Under the pieces are notes generated by a model. The model was not told the origin of the DNA, made no database searches, and worked only from the letters and a program-made list of their open reading frames with translations. A DNA stretch of 64,000 nt, from contig JAACJM010000019.1 of the NCBI GenBank assembly GCA_013368315.1, positions 744,001 through 808,000 of the forward strand, read 5' to 3'. Below are positions 11,301 to 20,051 of this stretch, in pieces (the first letter of the stretch is position 1; the number at the start of each line of letters is the position of its first letter). The stretch comes from Tetrapyrgos nigripes. Taxonomy: Eukaryota > Basidiomycota > Agaricomycetes > Agaricales > Campanellaceae. Both the position numbers and the translations under genes were made by a program.

Positions 11301-14300
11301 AGGTGACTCACAAGGTTCAGAGCTTGGGTGAACAGCAACAGGTTCAGGTTTTCGGAATGCGATGGTTCCTTTTACCCAATCAACCAACAGGTTGTAGCAG
11401 GAAAGGAAACTATATCCGAGAACGCCCTTACAAGTTGAGTCAAGATTGGTGACGTAGAAGTCGAGTGGAATTCACTCTCCCCCCAGAAAATAAACGGAAA
11501 GATGGCATATTTTATTAAGTACACAGGGGACAGATCCATCAAGAAGGCGTAGACAAACGGGAGATATGGAATGGGTAGGTAGGGAATGTTTGGAAACATA
11601 TTGAGTGTCTATGAAGCAGTCAGATGAGCCAGAGTCTAAAAGAGACGGAAAAGAGACGGAAGAATCAGAAGACATTGATAAAGGAATAGATAATGGTAAT
11701 ACAAGGGATTTAACGGAAAGAGCAGCAGCATTGAGAGTAACCTCCTGGTTGGCACGATCCCGGTCAATGCAACTCCAATCTCGTGCCGAGGCATCAGAGC
11801 TGCGGACTATTTTGGGGACTGTGCGGAAGCAGTACCAGACTCGGATGCGGGCGTTTCCGTGTTTGCCGCGCGACCACGAGCCTTGTTAGCTGACTTACGC
11901 TTATTACAATCATCGATTGAGTGTTTTCCGCCACAGAACATACAGAGATTGTTCTTTTTGCGACAGTCCTTCTCGGCCTGAGACAGTTTCCCATCTTTCC
12001 CGAGCTTGCTAGCCCAGGGTTTTTTGGAGGGTTGGCCAGAAGTCGATGACGCGGAAGATGTGGAAGTCGTAGTCGTCGGGGTGATGTTAACCTGCAAAGC
12101 TCCAGTCTTGGTTTTACCGGAACCTGAGGATTTGCCGGAACCAGAGTTTCCGCCACCTGAACCTTTCCCTTTGGAACTACCCTTTCCACCCGAAGAATTT
12201 TCGCGTTTTTTCTCCGCTTGGCGACGCCAGTAGCGGGAATCCATACGGAGGACTTGGGCTTTAAGGAGGGAAAGTTTCTCTTCTTTGATAGTGAGGGAAA
12301 GCGCATCCTTGAGATGCGGAGCCAACCCCTTCTTGAAGAAGTGTCGAAGAGAGCTTTCGTCCCAGGGAACTTGCGAAGCAAGCTGCTGGAAACGGATGCA
12401 ATACTTGGTGGCTTTATCAGAATCCTTCATATGAAGGGTTTCCAGTCGGTCCTCGGCTTCTCCAACCTCATCGAAAACCCCGAAGTTATCCTTCAACTCC
12501 TTAACGAAAATATCAAAGTTGAGAGTCCATGAAGCAGGGTCAAATGGGTCAGGATTGAGGATATCCGGCTCAAAGAATTCAAGCGTGGATCCGGAGAGAT
12601 AGGAAAGTGCGAAACTGATTTTGGCGGCATCAGTGGCATAGGCATTCGGACGATTCTGAAGGTTGATTTGGAGTTGGATGAGGAAAGGACGGAGTTTTTT
12701 CGGGTCCATACCATCGAAGGTATTGGGTTTCTTTACTTCTGTCTTCTCGTTCAAGCTAGAGCCCGGAGCGAGCTTTTCCAGGATGGAATTGAAACTTTCC
12801 AGGGCGGCAACAAACTGTCGTGCTGGGTGGTTTTCGTCATCATCATCATTATCGTCATCGTTGGAGGACGGATCACCACTGCCTCCACCGCCTCCACCAC
12901 CATCTGGAGGATCACCAGAACCACCGGGTTGACCTCCCTGACTGGCATCACCATCGTCATTATTGTCATCCTGTCCTTGTTGTTGGTTTCCTCTCGGAGG
13001 AGATGGAGAAGGTGGAGGAGGAGGACGAGGCTGTTGTTGACAGATTTGTTGATGGGTGCTAGCTGGACGAGTTTGAGTAGCAGTACCCGAATCCATAGGT
13101 TCCGATGCTGCAAGTTGATCCAAGATTCCCGGATACAAAGATGAACCAGGTTTGGAAGGACTGGGATGTGCGAAGATACTACTGGAACGTCGGTGTTGGC
13201 GAACCTGAACGTTTTTAAAGAGTCCAGAGTAGAAGGGCTTTTTGAATGGAGATTCTGGAACTGAGGGTGAAATGGATGGGGATGGAGTGCGTTGATCTCG
13301 TTGTGACATAAGAGACAACACGGAGTGAGAAGTCTAAAATACTGTTAAGTCTGGGCAGATCCTAGGAACGGACCCGGGCAGAAGTCTTAAGTATGGAAGA
13401 AGGGTGGAGTAGGTTTCCGGACAAAACTGGAATGAACAGAAGAGAGTTAGGATAGGAATGAAGTCGGAGGACTTAAGTTGAATGGCACTATGAGTACCAC
13501 CTCACTAGTTGTCTTAAGTCGGAATGATAGGAACGATTGGGAGACCAGCTAAATCGATTTTAGACTTAAGCTATCCACTACAAAGTTGCTAGCTTAAGTA
13601 TTAATCTGGAAAGGAACGGAACCTGATAGGAGCGAATCGGAAATGAAAGGTAATGTAACTAATAAAGGAAGCGAATAGGGAAATGCTCAATTTGCTATCA
13701 TCGCGAGAAAACCCTATGTCAAAAAGGAAAGGGGAGCATATGGTGCTCATGGATATTAAGAGGAGCAAGTGGAGAGAAGTGGAAACTGTGGAGAGAAAGC
13801 ATAAGGACAATCCAGTTAGCATCTGAGATAAATCATAGCCTTCCAGATAGGATCTGAGGTGGAGATTAAATGTGGGGATTAAAAGTGGAGTTCGGATATG
13901 AATCAGAAATGAAATGATAGAAAAGAGTATCAGATCGAGCAGGATGAAACTTTGGAAGAGAGAAAAGAAATATAAGATAAAAGATCGGAAACGGTCTGGA
14001 ACAACCAGAAAGCGGCATGGAAGCATAGGTATTACAGTGAAGTCAATTAGCGGTTAATAATGAAGGAGTTAAAGTGAACAACTTACCATCCGTAGGAGGG
14101 TTGAAGTTGTTAACAGAGCCAGTGAAGACTCGGTTCTTTTTGCTGCAACTAGCAGCTTCCTCTTGACGGTTAGCCTCCACCTTACGAAGGTAATAGTCAG
14201 CCTTTAAGTACTCGCGAGAAGAGGTATCAAGCCCCTTAATCAAGGCATAAGGAAGACATACGGTGGTTGCACGTTTAGTGGTAGCACGAGTAATGACAGC

Positions 14301-15110
14301 GGTAGCTGGAGTCTTCTAAGTAAAAGGCTTAGTTAGAACTAGCGATTAAAAGAGGATGAATGGAACTGGGCGTACCGAATTCTTAGGAATCTTGGGAAAA
14401 CCCTTAAGGTTTTTAGGGGTGCTAGAGGAACTGGTGTGTATAGAAGCAGATAAGCCAGCTTCACCCATCTAGCGGTTAAGAACACTATTAGTTGAAGGAC
14501 CAGGGATAAATAGCGGAATACATGTACCACAACATCATTGTTGGGATCAGTAATGACCTCAACATCAGATTCCCCACTGTCTTCAACAATAGGAGCAGAA
14601 ACGATGTGCTAGAAAATCATAAGTGGGAATGAGTATCGCATTTTAGTGGTGTAGTACGCACCTTGCGTTTACCATTCTTGATAATGGTGACGTTGTTACC
14701 AGGAACATCGTTACGACCATGGGCCTTGTTGAGAGTATCGACAAAGTTGATGATCTTGTCCAAGCAGTGGAGCTTGTTCTTGTCGACATTGTATGAATCG
14801 GCAAAGACCTTGATGTTCTCTGCATGGCGCAAGTAAGCATTGACGCAAGCCTCACTCTTGTGGAACTCCTTGACGTCGAAATGCTCGGACTAGCGATGAA
14901 CAAAAATAAGTACAACGTACCTACAACAAGGTGACGGTAAATACTTACCAAGGCATCTCCGTAGTTCTGAAGAGCAGTGACAACGACGGGGCCAGCATTT
15001 TTGAGCTTCAAAAGAGCAATGGCATTGACAGCGTCTCGAGCTTCAGCAACCTTGGCAATCCAAGCATCGGCATCAAAAGAAGAAGAAGTTTTGGAAGGAG
15101 CAGTAGACAT
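5307..15110 (-). CDS. antisense gene 1 of family A, unknown protein, six exons, intron 5 carries a chromovirus
   Basis: Exons read on the minus strand are 15110-14949, 14889-14662, 14608-14528, 14468-14376, 14315-14087 and 5647-5307. They join in frame through five GT..AG introns to about 377 residues with no internal stop. Introns 1-4 are 53-60 nt; intron 5 holds element D, and removing D plus one GTGAA copy leaves a 56-nt intron. The start is the ATG at 15110, about 70 nt below a TATA-like box. The protein begins [10 protein letters not shown] and is mostly helical-looking, with an Ala/Val-rich N-terminus, a Lys-rich centre (IIKNGKRK), a Ser/Thr-rich linker and a C-terminal helical domain. 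I see no known domain, zinc motif or signal peptide. It runs antisense to family A between pol and the 3' LTR. It could be a TE-carried accessory gene or a captured host gene. Confidence 0.6.
5654..5658 (+). repeat. target site duplication GTGAA of element D (left)
   Basis: The 5 bp before the left LTR of D are GTGAA, and the 5 bp after the right LTR (14037-14041) are also GTGAA. A 5-bp duplication is usual for gypsy integrases. Confidence 0.9.
5659..6352 (-). repeat. 3' LTR of element D
   Basis: Same 694-bp length and about 96% the same as 13343-14036, judged by eye. Its 5' end in sense orientation is at 6352, directly beside a purine tract. Confidence 0.9.
6353..6366 (-). promoter_or_regulatory. 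polypurine tract of element D
   Basis: On the minus strand, TAAGAGGGGGATAC precedes the 3' LTR start (TGTAATACC). This is the expected plus-strand primer site in an LTR retrotransposon. Confidence 0.6.
6574..6580 (+). promoter_or_regulatory. TATA-like box of the antisense gene in element D
   Basis: TATAAAT lies 50 nt upstream of the ATG at 6630, outside the LTR. This suggests that the antisense gene has its own promoter. Confidence 0.4.
6630..7663 (+). CDS. antisense accessory gene of chromovirus D: Lys/Glu-rich protein with a six-cysteine cluster
   Basis: This gene lies between the 3' LTR and the end of pol and runs against the element. Exon 1 is 6630-7255, intron GTGAGT..GATAG is 7256-7306 (51 nt) and exon 2 is 7307-7663. 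Exon 2 opens with Cys spacing C-x2-C-x6-C-x9-C-x2-C-x6-C (CSRC...SC...ACTKC...SAC), which fits the fungal Zn2Cys6 spacing, though basic residues are concentrated in the second half rather than the first. Exon 1 encodes a long charged helix (about 6857-7020) and an acidic/basic stretch with [12 protein letters not shown]. The ATG at 6630 and the rest of exon 1 are out of frame by one base because of an 18-C run (6757-6774), either a real lesion or a length error. Probably nuclear and nucleic-acid binding, but that is inference. Confidence 0.65.
7664..8041. other. gap between convergent ends of antisense gene and pol in element D
   Basis: No ORF of note. A 22-bp near-perfect direct repeat containing GACCCGGATGGGCA occurs twice, starting at about 7736 and 7774. 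Confidence 0.5.
8042..11816 (-). pseudogene. element D pol: protease, RT, RNase H, integrase, chromodomain
   Basis: Sense order on the minus strand starts with protease [12 protein letters not shown] (11640-11600). RT follows at about 11000-10300 with [32 protein letters not shown] and [12 protein letters not shown]. RNase H runs at 10050-9570 with [14 protein letters not shown]. The integrase HHCC region is at 9400-9200, with catalytic Asp in SMDFIEQLP, Asp in TSDRGSEF and Glu in [12 protein letters not shown] chromodomain at 8290-8080 contains [23 protein letters not shown]. The frame is -1 to gag. Breaks are TGA at 11472, 9760 and about 9575, and frameshifts near 11210, 9550, 9055 and 8680. 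Two or more of the TGAs stand where Arg is plausible. All catalytic residues checked are still present, so the element died by scattered mutation. Confidence 0.9.
11807..11816 (-). promoter_or_regulatory. candidate -1 ribosomal frameshift site at gag stop of element D
   Basis: On the minus strand the gag frame ends TCC-CCA-AAA-TAG. The heptamer C-CCA-AAA fits X-XXY-YYZ, and slipping back one base enters the pol frame, which is open from here into the protease. Confidence 0.55.
11807..13309 (-). CDS. gag: element D gag (capsid/nucleocapsid)
   Basis: An open frame of about 500 residues, read from the ATG at 13309 (an in-frame GTG at 13321 is also possible) to TAG at 11807. The N-terminus is Ser/Pro-rich, followed by a Gly/Asp/Asn-rich stretch (12820-13000). 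The retrotransposon gag core (about 12720-12290) contains [20 protein letters not shown] and [13 protein letters not shown] segments. A Gly/Ser/Lys-rich linker and one zinc knuckle, C-x2-C-x4-H-x4-C ([13 protein letters not shown]), lie near the end. It packages the element RNA in cytoplasmic particles. It is intact, unlike pol. The last sense codons form a CCC-AAA-A slippery run directly before the stop. Confidence 0.88.
   Translation of the reverse strand: MSQRDQRTPSPSISPSVPESPFKKPFYSGLFKNVQVRQHRRSSSIFAHPSPSKPGSSLYPGILDQLAASEPMDSGTATQTRPASTHQQICQQQPRPPPPPSPSPPRGNQQQGQDDNNDDGDASQGGQPGGSGDPPDGGGGGGGSGDPSSNDDDNDDDDENHPARQFVAALESFNSILEKLAPGSSLNEKTEVKKPNTFDGMDPKKLRPFLIQLQINLQNRPNAYATDAAKISFALSYLSGSTLEFFEPDILNPDPFDPASWTLNFDIFVKELKDNFGVFDEVGEAEDRLETLHMKDSDKATKYCIRFQQLASQVPWDESSLRHFFKKGLAPHLKDALSLTIKEEKLSLLKAQVLRMDSRYWRRQAEKKRENSSGGKGSSKGKGSGGGNSGSGKSSGSGKTKTGALQVNITPTTTTSTSSASSTSGQPSKKPWASKLGKDGKLSQAEKDCRKKNNLCMFCGGKHSIDDCNKRKSANKARGRAANTETPASESGTASAQSPK
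13330..13340 (-). promoter_or_regulatory. self-complementary primer binding site of element D
   Basis: In sense, ATTTTAGACTT starts 2 nt after the 5' LTR. Its exact complement AAGTCTAAAAT lies inside the LTR (+ strand 13557-13567). No TGG-type tRNA site is present. The arrangement resembles Tf1/sushi self-priming. Confidence 0.65.
13343..14036 (-). repeat. 5' LTR of element D
   Basis: A 694-bp partner of 5659-6352. If self-priming is right, the transcript starts near 13567, giving U3 at 14036-13568 and R-U5 at 13567-13343. Confidence 0.9.
14037..14041 (+). repeat. target site duplication GTGAA of element D (right)
   Basis: Matches 5654-5658. Deleting D and one copy restores a normal 56-nt intron of antisense gene 1. 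Confidence 0.9.
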
Positions 15111-15178
15111 AGTAAGAGAGCTGAGGGATGTATGATTGTAGAACTCGTTCTGAGGAATTGAGCTCTCAAAATTGGCGT

Positions 15179-15186
15179 CTTTTATA
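15179..15186 (-). promoter_or_regulatory. TATA-like box of antisense gene 1
   Basis: The minus strand reads GAGTATAAAAG about 70 nt upstream of the ATG at 15110. The 12-mer purine tract (15226-15237) lies 40 nt further upstream as its pyrimidine complement. Confidence 0.45.
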
Positions 15187-15225
15187 CTCAACTGGCAGTC
15201 TATCTATGCTACCTATGACATACTT

Positions 15226-15237
15226 AGTTGGGGGGAG
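15226..15237 (+). promoter_or_regulatory. polypurine-tract-like AGTTGGGGGGAG, copy 2 of 3
   Basis: Lies between the start of antisense gene 1 and the end of antisense gene 2. No LTR-like sequence follows it. Confidence 0.5.
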
Positions 15238-15805
15238 GAGGTACCCTAAGCCCTGTAGAAAATTCCGGAAATTCAGAAAATGTCGGTCTTAGACAGATAT
15301 TTCAAATTTTGGGTACAGGTGGAGGGAACTTAGATGAACCTAACTAGGAACTAGTGGGCTAAGGTTGTCACTCAAGTGATTTTGAAGATAAAAATCAAAA
15401 TCTAGCGTACTAGCGCTAAAGAAACGTCTTTGAAACGGTCAAGGATCGAATAAAGACCAAGACTGAAGGAAAAACAAAGTAGCAGTGAATACAGGCTATA
15501 AACATAGGAATGCTTAATGCTAGAAACAGTTTCAAATGAAGAGAAAGACTAGCGCAAGTCCGACTTAGACGATTACAAGTCGAGAAGTTGACTTAAGCTT
15601 TAAACCTTTAAGTATTCACACGATAGCAATAAAAGACAGAGAGCTATCATAGCTCGAGATGGATACATTGATATAACTAAGTCTACCAAGAAATACAGAC
15701 AAGAAGGTATACAAAGACTAGTTATACAAGCAAGAAAGGCTACAAGCTGGTATATAAAGTGGTATACAACAAGAGAGATAAATACAAGAGGGTATAAGAA
15801 TAAGA
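15238..15805. other. non-coding spacer between the two antisense genes
   Basis: AT-rich with no ORF. The 15690-15790 part (CAAGAAAGGCTACAAG and related words) resembles 31400-31460, which lies at the same place downstream of the second copy of antisense gene 2. Confidence 0.4.
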
Positions 15806-17880
15806 CTACTTCTCATAAAAGAACTTAGCAAAAGGCTTATCCAGACGAAGGTCTTCTTCCTCAGGACTAGACCTTTGACGACGAACCACAGGACCCAGAT
15901 TGTACCTAGCCGCTATCTCTTCAAAGGTTAGAGGCGGGAAGGGAGTTCTTGGACCCAGTCGAGTGCAAGTTGGTGGAAGAATAGAGGGTTCAGGCAACGA
16001 GCTAGGATACATGAGCTCAGTCCTGGACTCTACATCTGAAGGACTAAGACCACCTTTGAATGGTGGTGGAGTAGCGGCTTCATAGGACTCTTGAAGGCTG
16101 AATCCTATAAAATTGTCCACCTCCTCTTCTTCTGCCTTTACGCTGTTCTCCTCTCCGTTGTCCTCAATGGCTTCAAGATCGAGGAGGTTGGTATTAGCGG
16201 TAGAAGTTGGAATGGAAGAAGGAAGGGAGAAAGTTGAGGGTCCAGCTGCAGATAGATTAGCGGGGTCCTCACGAGGTTGACGATGTGCAAAAATGCAATG
16301 AAGACAAGGTGGAGAGAGCGCTATGAGAGCGTCCTCATCCTCCTCATCTCCGCCTTCTGGACCAAAAGCGGCTTGCATAAGGTATTGTGCCATTAGCAGG
16401 TCTCTAAGCACCGGAAGGGAAGACAGAGTTGGTTGAATTAGCTAGTCGGGAAGTCAGCTTCATCCACCCATTCCTTGGAAGGTGGAGTATCCAAAGTCTA
16501 AAAGATACAAGAAGAGTTAACAAATGGAAAATAAAGAGAGTGAAAGAAACAGAACTCACTAGCATCTCGGGGTCATCTTCTGGCCTAGCCAAGTCTGAAG
16601 GAGGACTAGGCAGAGACTCTATCCCTACAGCAGCCAACAAAGCAGATAAGGTTCTAGGGAACTTAGAGAAATCAGCAGAAGGCAGACCTGCCAGAGTTGA
16701 AGGTGAAGTTGACAATGATGGTGGAGTGTGAGAGGGAAGAATGGGCCGAGAAGGAGGAGTACTTGGCTGACTAGAGGAACTAGTGTGGAAAGGGACGGAT
16801 CCAGTATCCCCAATCCAATCTGAGTCCTCTAGTTTCATCAAGCCCTCAGTAACCCTAACTGGAGTAATAGGCAGCCAAAGGTCCAGCCTAGCCTGGATTT
16901 GAGCAGGAGTTGAAGGGATTGGTGGTACAGGAGTAAAAGGGGAAGTTTCATCAGCAAAATAGACCCTACAGCTGCTAGTTGATGACTTTTTGGCCCGAGG
17001 TGTCTTCAAAATGGAGGCTTTGGGAGCCTTTGATACCTTGGACACGCGAGGAGTTGTTGTTGAAGTCTACAAAACCAAAAAGTATCCAATTTAGCGGTAA
17101 AACTGATAAAACTCAAAACGAAACTTACAGTTTTACTTTTCTTGGAAGAACTAGCAGGGCCTTTGAAAGGCGCTTTGCTTTTTGAAGACTACAACAAGGA
17201 GATTAGCGGTTATACCAAAAAAAAAAAAAAAAAAAAGATCAGAGAAAACTTACGGTGGTGGCAGAGGTGGACGTTGAAGCTGAGCTCGAAGATCCTGACG
17301 ATACGATGCTAGAAGGGTCGTACATAGGTTCATCGGACTATAAACTACCGCTAATCGTCACTAACAATGAGAGAAAAAAAAGCAAAAAATAAGCAGACTT
17401 ACCAAATTTGGGAAGTCCATAGGCAAAGAGTTGGTTGAGTTCCACGGCTGACCTTTGTCCTCAACAACACAGCCAGTCTAGGTTCTGACTAGTGCCTAGA
17501 GCGTTGTGAGCAGACTGATCACGACGGCGAGGGAATAGAGTGATGAGGAGGCTTAAAGCCATATCCCTCATCTGCCTCACCCAGGGTCGGAATGCAGCGT
17601 CATTGTGGAGAACGGTGTAGTCAAGATCGCGCTAGATAATGAGAAAAATGAAGAATAAAAGGTCAAACAAGGAGGAAAAAGCAGAGATCACTGTTACTCA
17701 CGATGAACTTGATATACAGTGCAGCCTCAGCAGCAAGAGCACCATCTTTGTCACCAGCCTTGAGGGTGAGTCGAATGTGAAAGGCACAAATGGCAAACTG
17801 GCATACAACGCTCGACTACGGAGGTTGAGTAGTCGGCCAGTGTGAGAGGGGTCAGTGAATGGTTTTGGAAGTGAGGGCAT
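15806..17880 (-). pseudogene. antisense gene 2 of family A, unknown protein family (copy 1, decayed)
   Basis: A spliced minus-strand gene with five introns of about 60-75 nt: GT..AG at about 17701-17635, 17405-17342, 17253-17188, 17130-17069 and 16562-16500. Conserved parts are LADYSTSVVERC near 17820, DKDGALAAEAALYIKFI at exon 1's end, then LDYTVLHNDAAFRPW and MALSLLITLFPRR. After that come Ser/Thr-rich basic exons and a Pro/Ser-rich middle (KLEDSDWIGDTGS). The acidic C-terminal part has a CLHCIFAH segment and ends in KPFAKFFYEK. Frame changes near 17805, 17455 and 16445 indicate decay. The homologous N-terminal half at 31477-33329 has the same F-x-PW...MAL-x-L-x-IT-x-FP pattern. Function unknown; possibly TE-carried. 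Confidence 0.55.
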
Positions 17881-18393
17881 TGTTGGAAGACAGTGAGCAC
17901 GACGTGGAAGAGGGAAAAAGTGGGACTTAGAGAAATTTTCACAGCCCTATTTATCTTACACTCTCCATACTTGGAATTCTGGACTGGCAGTCTGAAATTC
18001 CTGAGCTCAATCATCGAAAAGACCCTCGAACGCCAAAACGAGTAAACGCAGATGAGCGTTAAATTTAAATGGGCGCTAAAGTGCCAAATTGAGTCAAAGA
18101 TTCATCTATTTTGATGATCTGAGAGACCCTGCACTGATGGAAAAATCAGATTTTCTGGTAGAGCAGTCCATTTTTCTAGCAGAAGAGCACAGAGAACTGG
18201 AAATGCCTAAGATGGATTGATAAAAGAAGTCAGAGGACTTAGACAGAGCGACAGTATGTTTTATGACAGTCTCAAGGTCTTGCCATGAGGCGTCTGAATT
18301 GGCGACATTTACCGAAAACCAACGAGGACTTCCCAAAGAGGAACCTTGAAGGACTAGCGTTGGGCAGCATTGCCTACAACAGACAGTTGACTG

Positions 18394-18405
18394 AGTTGGG
18401 GGGAG
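18394..18405 (+). promoter_or_regulatory. polypurine tract before the 3' LTR of family A copy 1
   Basis: AGTTGGGGGGAG ends 1 nt before the LTR start TGATACGCC. A diverged match (CTTGGGGTGCGT, minus strand) precedes the same LTR start in copy 2 at 23123-23134. Confidence 0.7.
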
Positions 18406-18406
18406 A

Positions 18407-20051
18407 TGATACGCCGTACAAATTTGCGGTAAATAACCCAAAACTAGCGCTAATACATGTCTAAGTTACTCTTAAATGGATAATAAGGACTAGAGTGAGT
18501 CCCGAACTGCTAGTCAAAGTACTAGGAATTAGGTGTATAACCTAAGGGATGTTAATGGACAATACTTATGGATAAGAATAAGACTTGTTCAAAGTATTAT
18601 AACAGATACATACTAGGGGATACAGCTATAGTAGCAGACCCACCTAACTACAAAGTCTACAAAGACTTAAAAAACCTGCTATAGCGGCCTAATACCGCTA
18701 GTACGACTCAAGGGATAGAGAAGGAGGAGAAATGCCCCTATTCACAGGTATGCGTTGGCATTACAAACCCAGATCAAGGGCTTAAACCGCTAGATCTGAA
18801 AGGACACGTCACCATTGGAGAATTCAGATATATGGGATTCTAACCTGGATATATACCAACTTGCAGTGCACATCTACAGATGATTAGAATGGCAAACTGG
18901 CACAATAGTTATATCATAGCTTTCAGATGGTACAAAGGGGATGAACTAGCGGCAACGATACTAAGTGTCTAAATTGTTGCGAAGTTCACTAACGTAATAA
19001 GGTCCAAAGTAGAGGGATCACTGATTCGGGCATAAGTATTACCGAAAGCAGTACTTACCAGAGATCACTACAGATTGGCATCTTAACAATGAGAGCGGTA
19101 CTATCCTTTGCTATACTACACTAGTTCGTAAGGCTTGAGCATTACTATTGAAGAGCTGGACTCAGATTAGCAGTGTACAAGTTTAACTAGCGGTATAAAG
19201 GGATAAGTATACGTTCAAAGCTATAGAGAACGAGAGGCGGAAACTAGATATGAGAGTACCCTAAACCCACAGGATTAGCAGTATTCCGAAGGGTAGTCAT
19301 AAGTGGAGCTATCTGAGTCAGGTAGGCTACGGCCACCAGCACCAGAGAGTACCCTACTAGTAAAGAGAGTGGAGCAGGGGACAGAGAAATTCCTACTACG
19401 AAAATTAGATAATATTCAAGTTTCCTGTATACCCTAATTAGAAGGTACCTACTAGATCCAGTAGTTACTACATCATGGACTAGCAGTTAGAATAGATTTT
19501 CTGTTTTCTTGGATATATTTTAGCAGACATTGAAAAGAAATGTAAAACTGTATAGTTGTAGCTACGAGTAGTATAAAAGGACCAGGTATTACTAGTAGCT
19601 ACCTAAGTAACGGACTGTAGAGTATCAGGATTCTCCCTATCTAGCGGTAGAGACTGTGAAACACGGACAAGAGCTTCTAAACAAACTTATCATACTCGCG
19701 TGGAGTCTAAACATACAGTGTTGGTTAAATCAGTGTTGAATATATTTGTTGGTTGTTTTGTGTTCATAACTTGTGTCCTCGAGACTTGGAAACTGTGTCT
19801 AAGGCATTGGCGCCTTCAAATAGAATTGAACTAGTTGAATTGATATTGTGTGTGTGCCTTCGTGCATTTGTGTGTTTTGTGATAATAGCCTTTGTGTGTG
19901 CATCTGTGCAAACCTTTACAAGAATCCCCCAAAAGATCTCCAAACTGTGGACTAAATTGAAGAGTATTCTACTTACTAGATACACTCGCAAAACAAATCA
20001 TATAGGTTTTTCTGGTTGTGTTCTGTGTGCTAAGAGCACTTACTAGAGAAA
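18407..20051 (+). repeat. 3' LTR of family A copy 1
   Basis: Starts TGATACGCC. The U3 part (18500-19520) matches the reverse complement of 53890-55063. The TATA region GTAGTATAAAAGGACC (19570-19585) and the U5 part (GTGAAACACGGAC, 19658 on) match the reverse complements at 53884-54030, 43490-43530 and 36260-36740. It is about 1.6 kb long. The exact 3' end is uncertain because a pogo element adjoins it. Confidence 0.75.

Larger units (their letters stand above)
5659..14036 (-). mobile_element. chromovirus element D (Ty3/gypsy, sushi/Tf1-like), complete with LTRs and TSD
   Basis: An 8378-bp element on the minus strand has two 694-bp LTRs beginning TGTTAAG and ending ATTACA on the + strand, flanked by GTGAA. 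In sense order it has LTR, a self-primer-type binding site, gag, pol (protease, RT, RNase H, integrase, chromodomain), an antisense gene, a purine tract and LTR. The chromodomain after integrase places it among chromoviruses. The LTRs differ at about 30 sites counted by eye, nearly all transitions, so it is not a recent insertion, and pol has several stops and frameshifts. It landed in intron 5 of antisense gene 1. Confidence 0.9.
1..20051 (+). mobile_element. Ty3/gypsy LTR retrotransposon, family A copy 1 (5' end outside window)
   Basis: The order on the + strand is protease end, reverse transcriptase, RNase H, integrase, then a long 3' region and an LTR starting TGATACGCC at 18407 after a purine tract. 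This order (RT before integrase) is that of Ty3/gypsy elements. The 5' LTR and gag lie before the window. Between pol (ends 4117) and the LTR there are about 6 kb of non-pol sequence after subtracting the nested chromovirus D (5659-14036), holding a tRNA-like sequence and two spliced genes in antisense. That 3' load is unusual for gypsy elements. pol is broken by frameshifts, so the element cannot move on its own. Confidence 0.75.

Noticed and set aside
12006..13144. + strand ORFs over the gag of element D, including an apparent membrane protein at 12668-13144
   Set aside because: Antisense to an intact 500-codon gag with a zinc knuckle; hydrophobic runs arise from antisense Asp/Asn codons.
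19753..20046. ORF MFCVHNLCPRDLETVSK in the family A LTR
   Set aside because: Lies wholly in the U5 part of an LTR and is not preserved in the matching LTR fragments.
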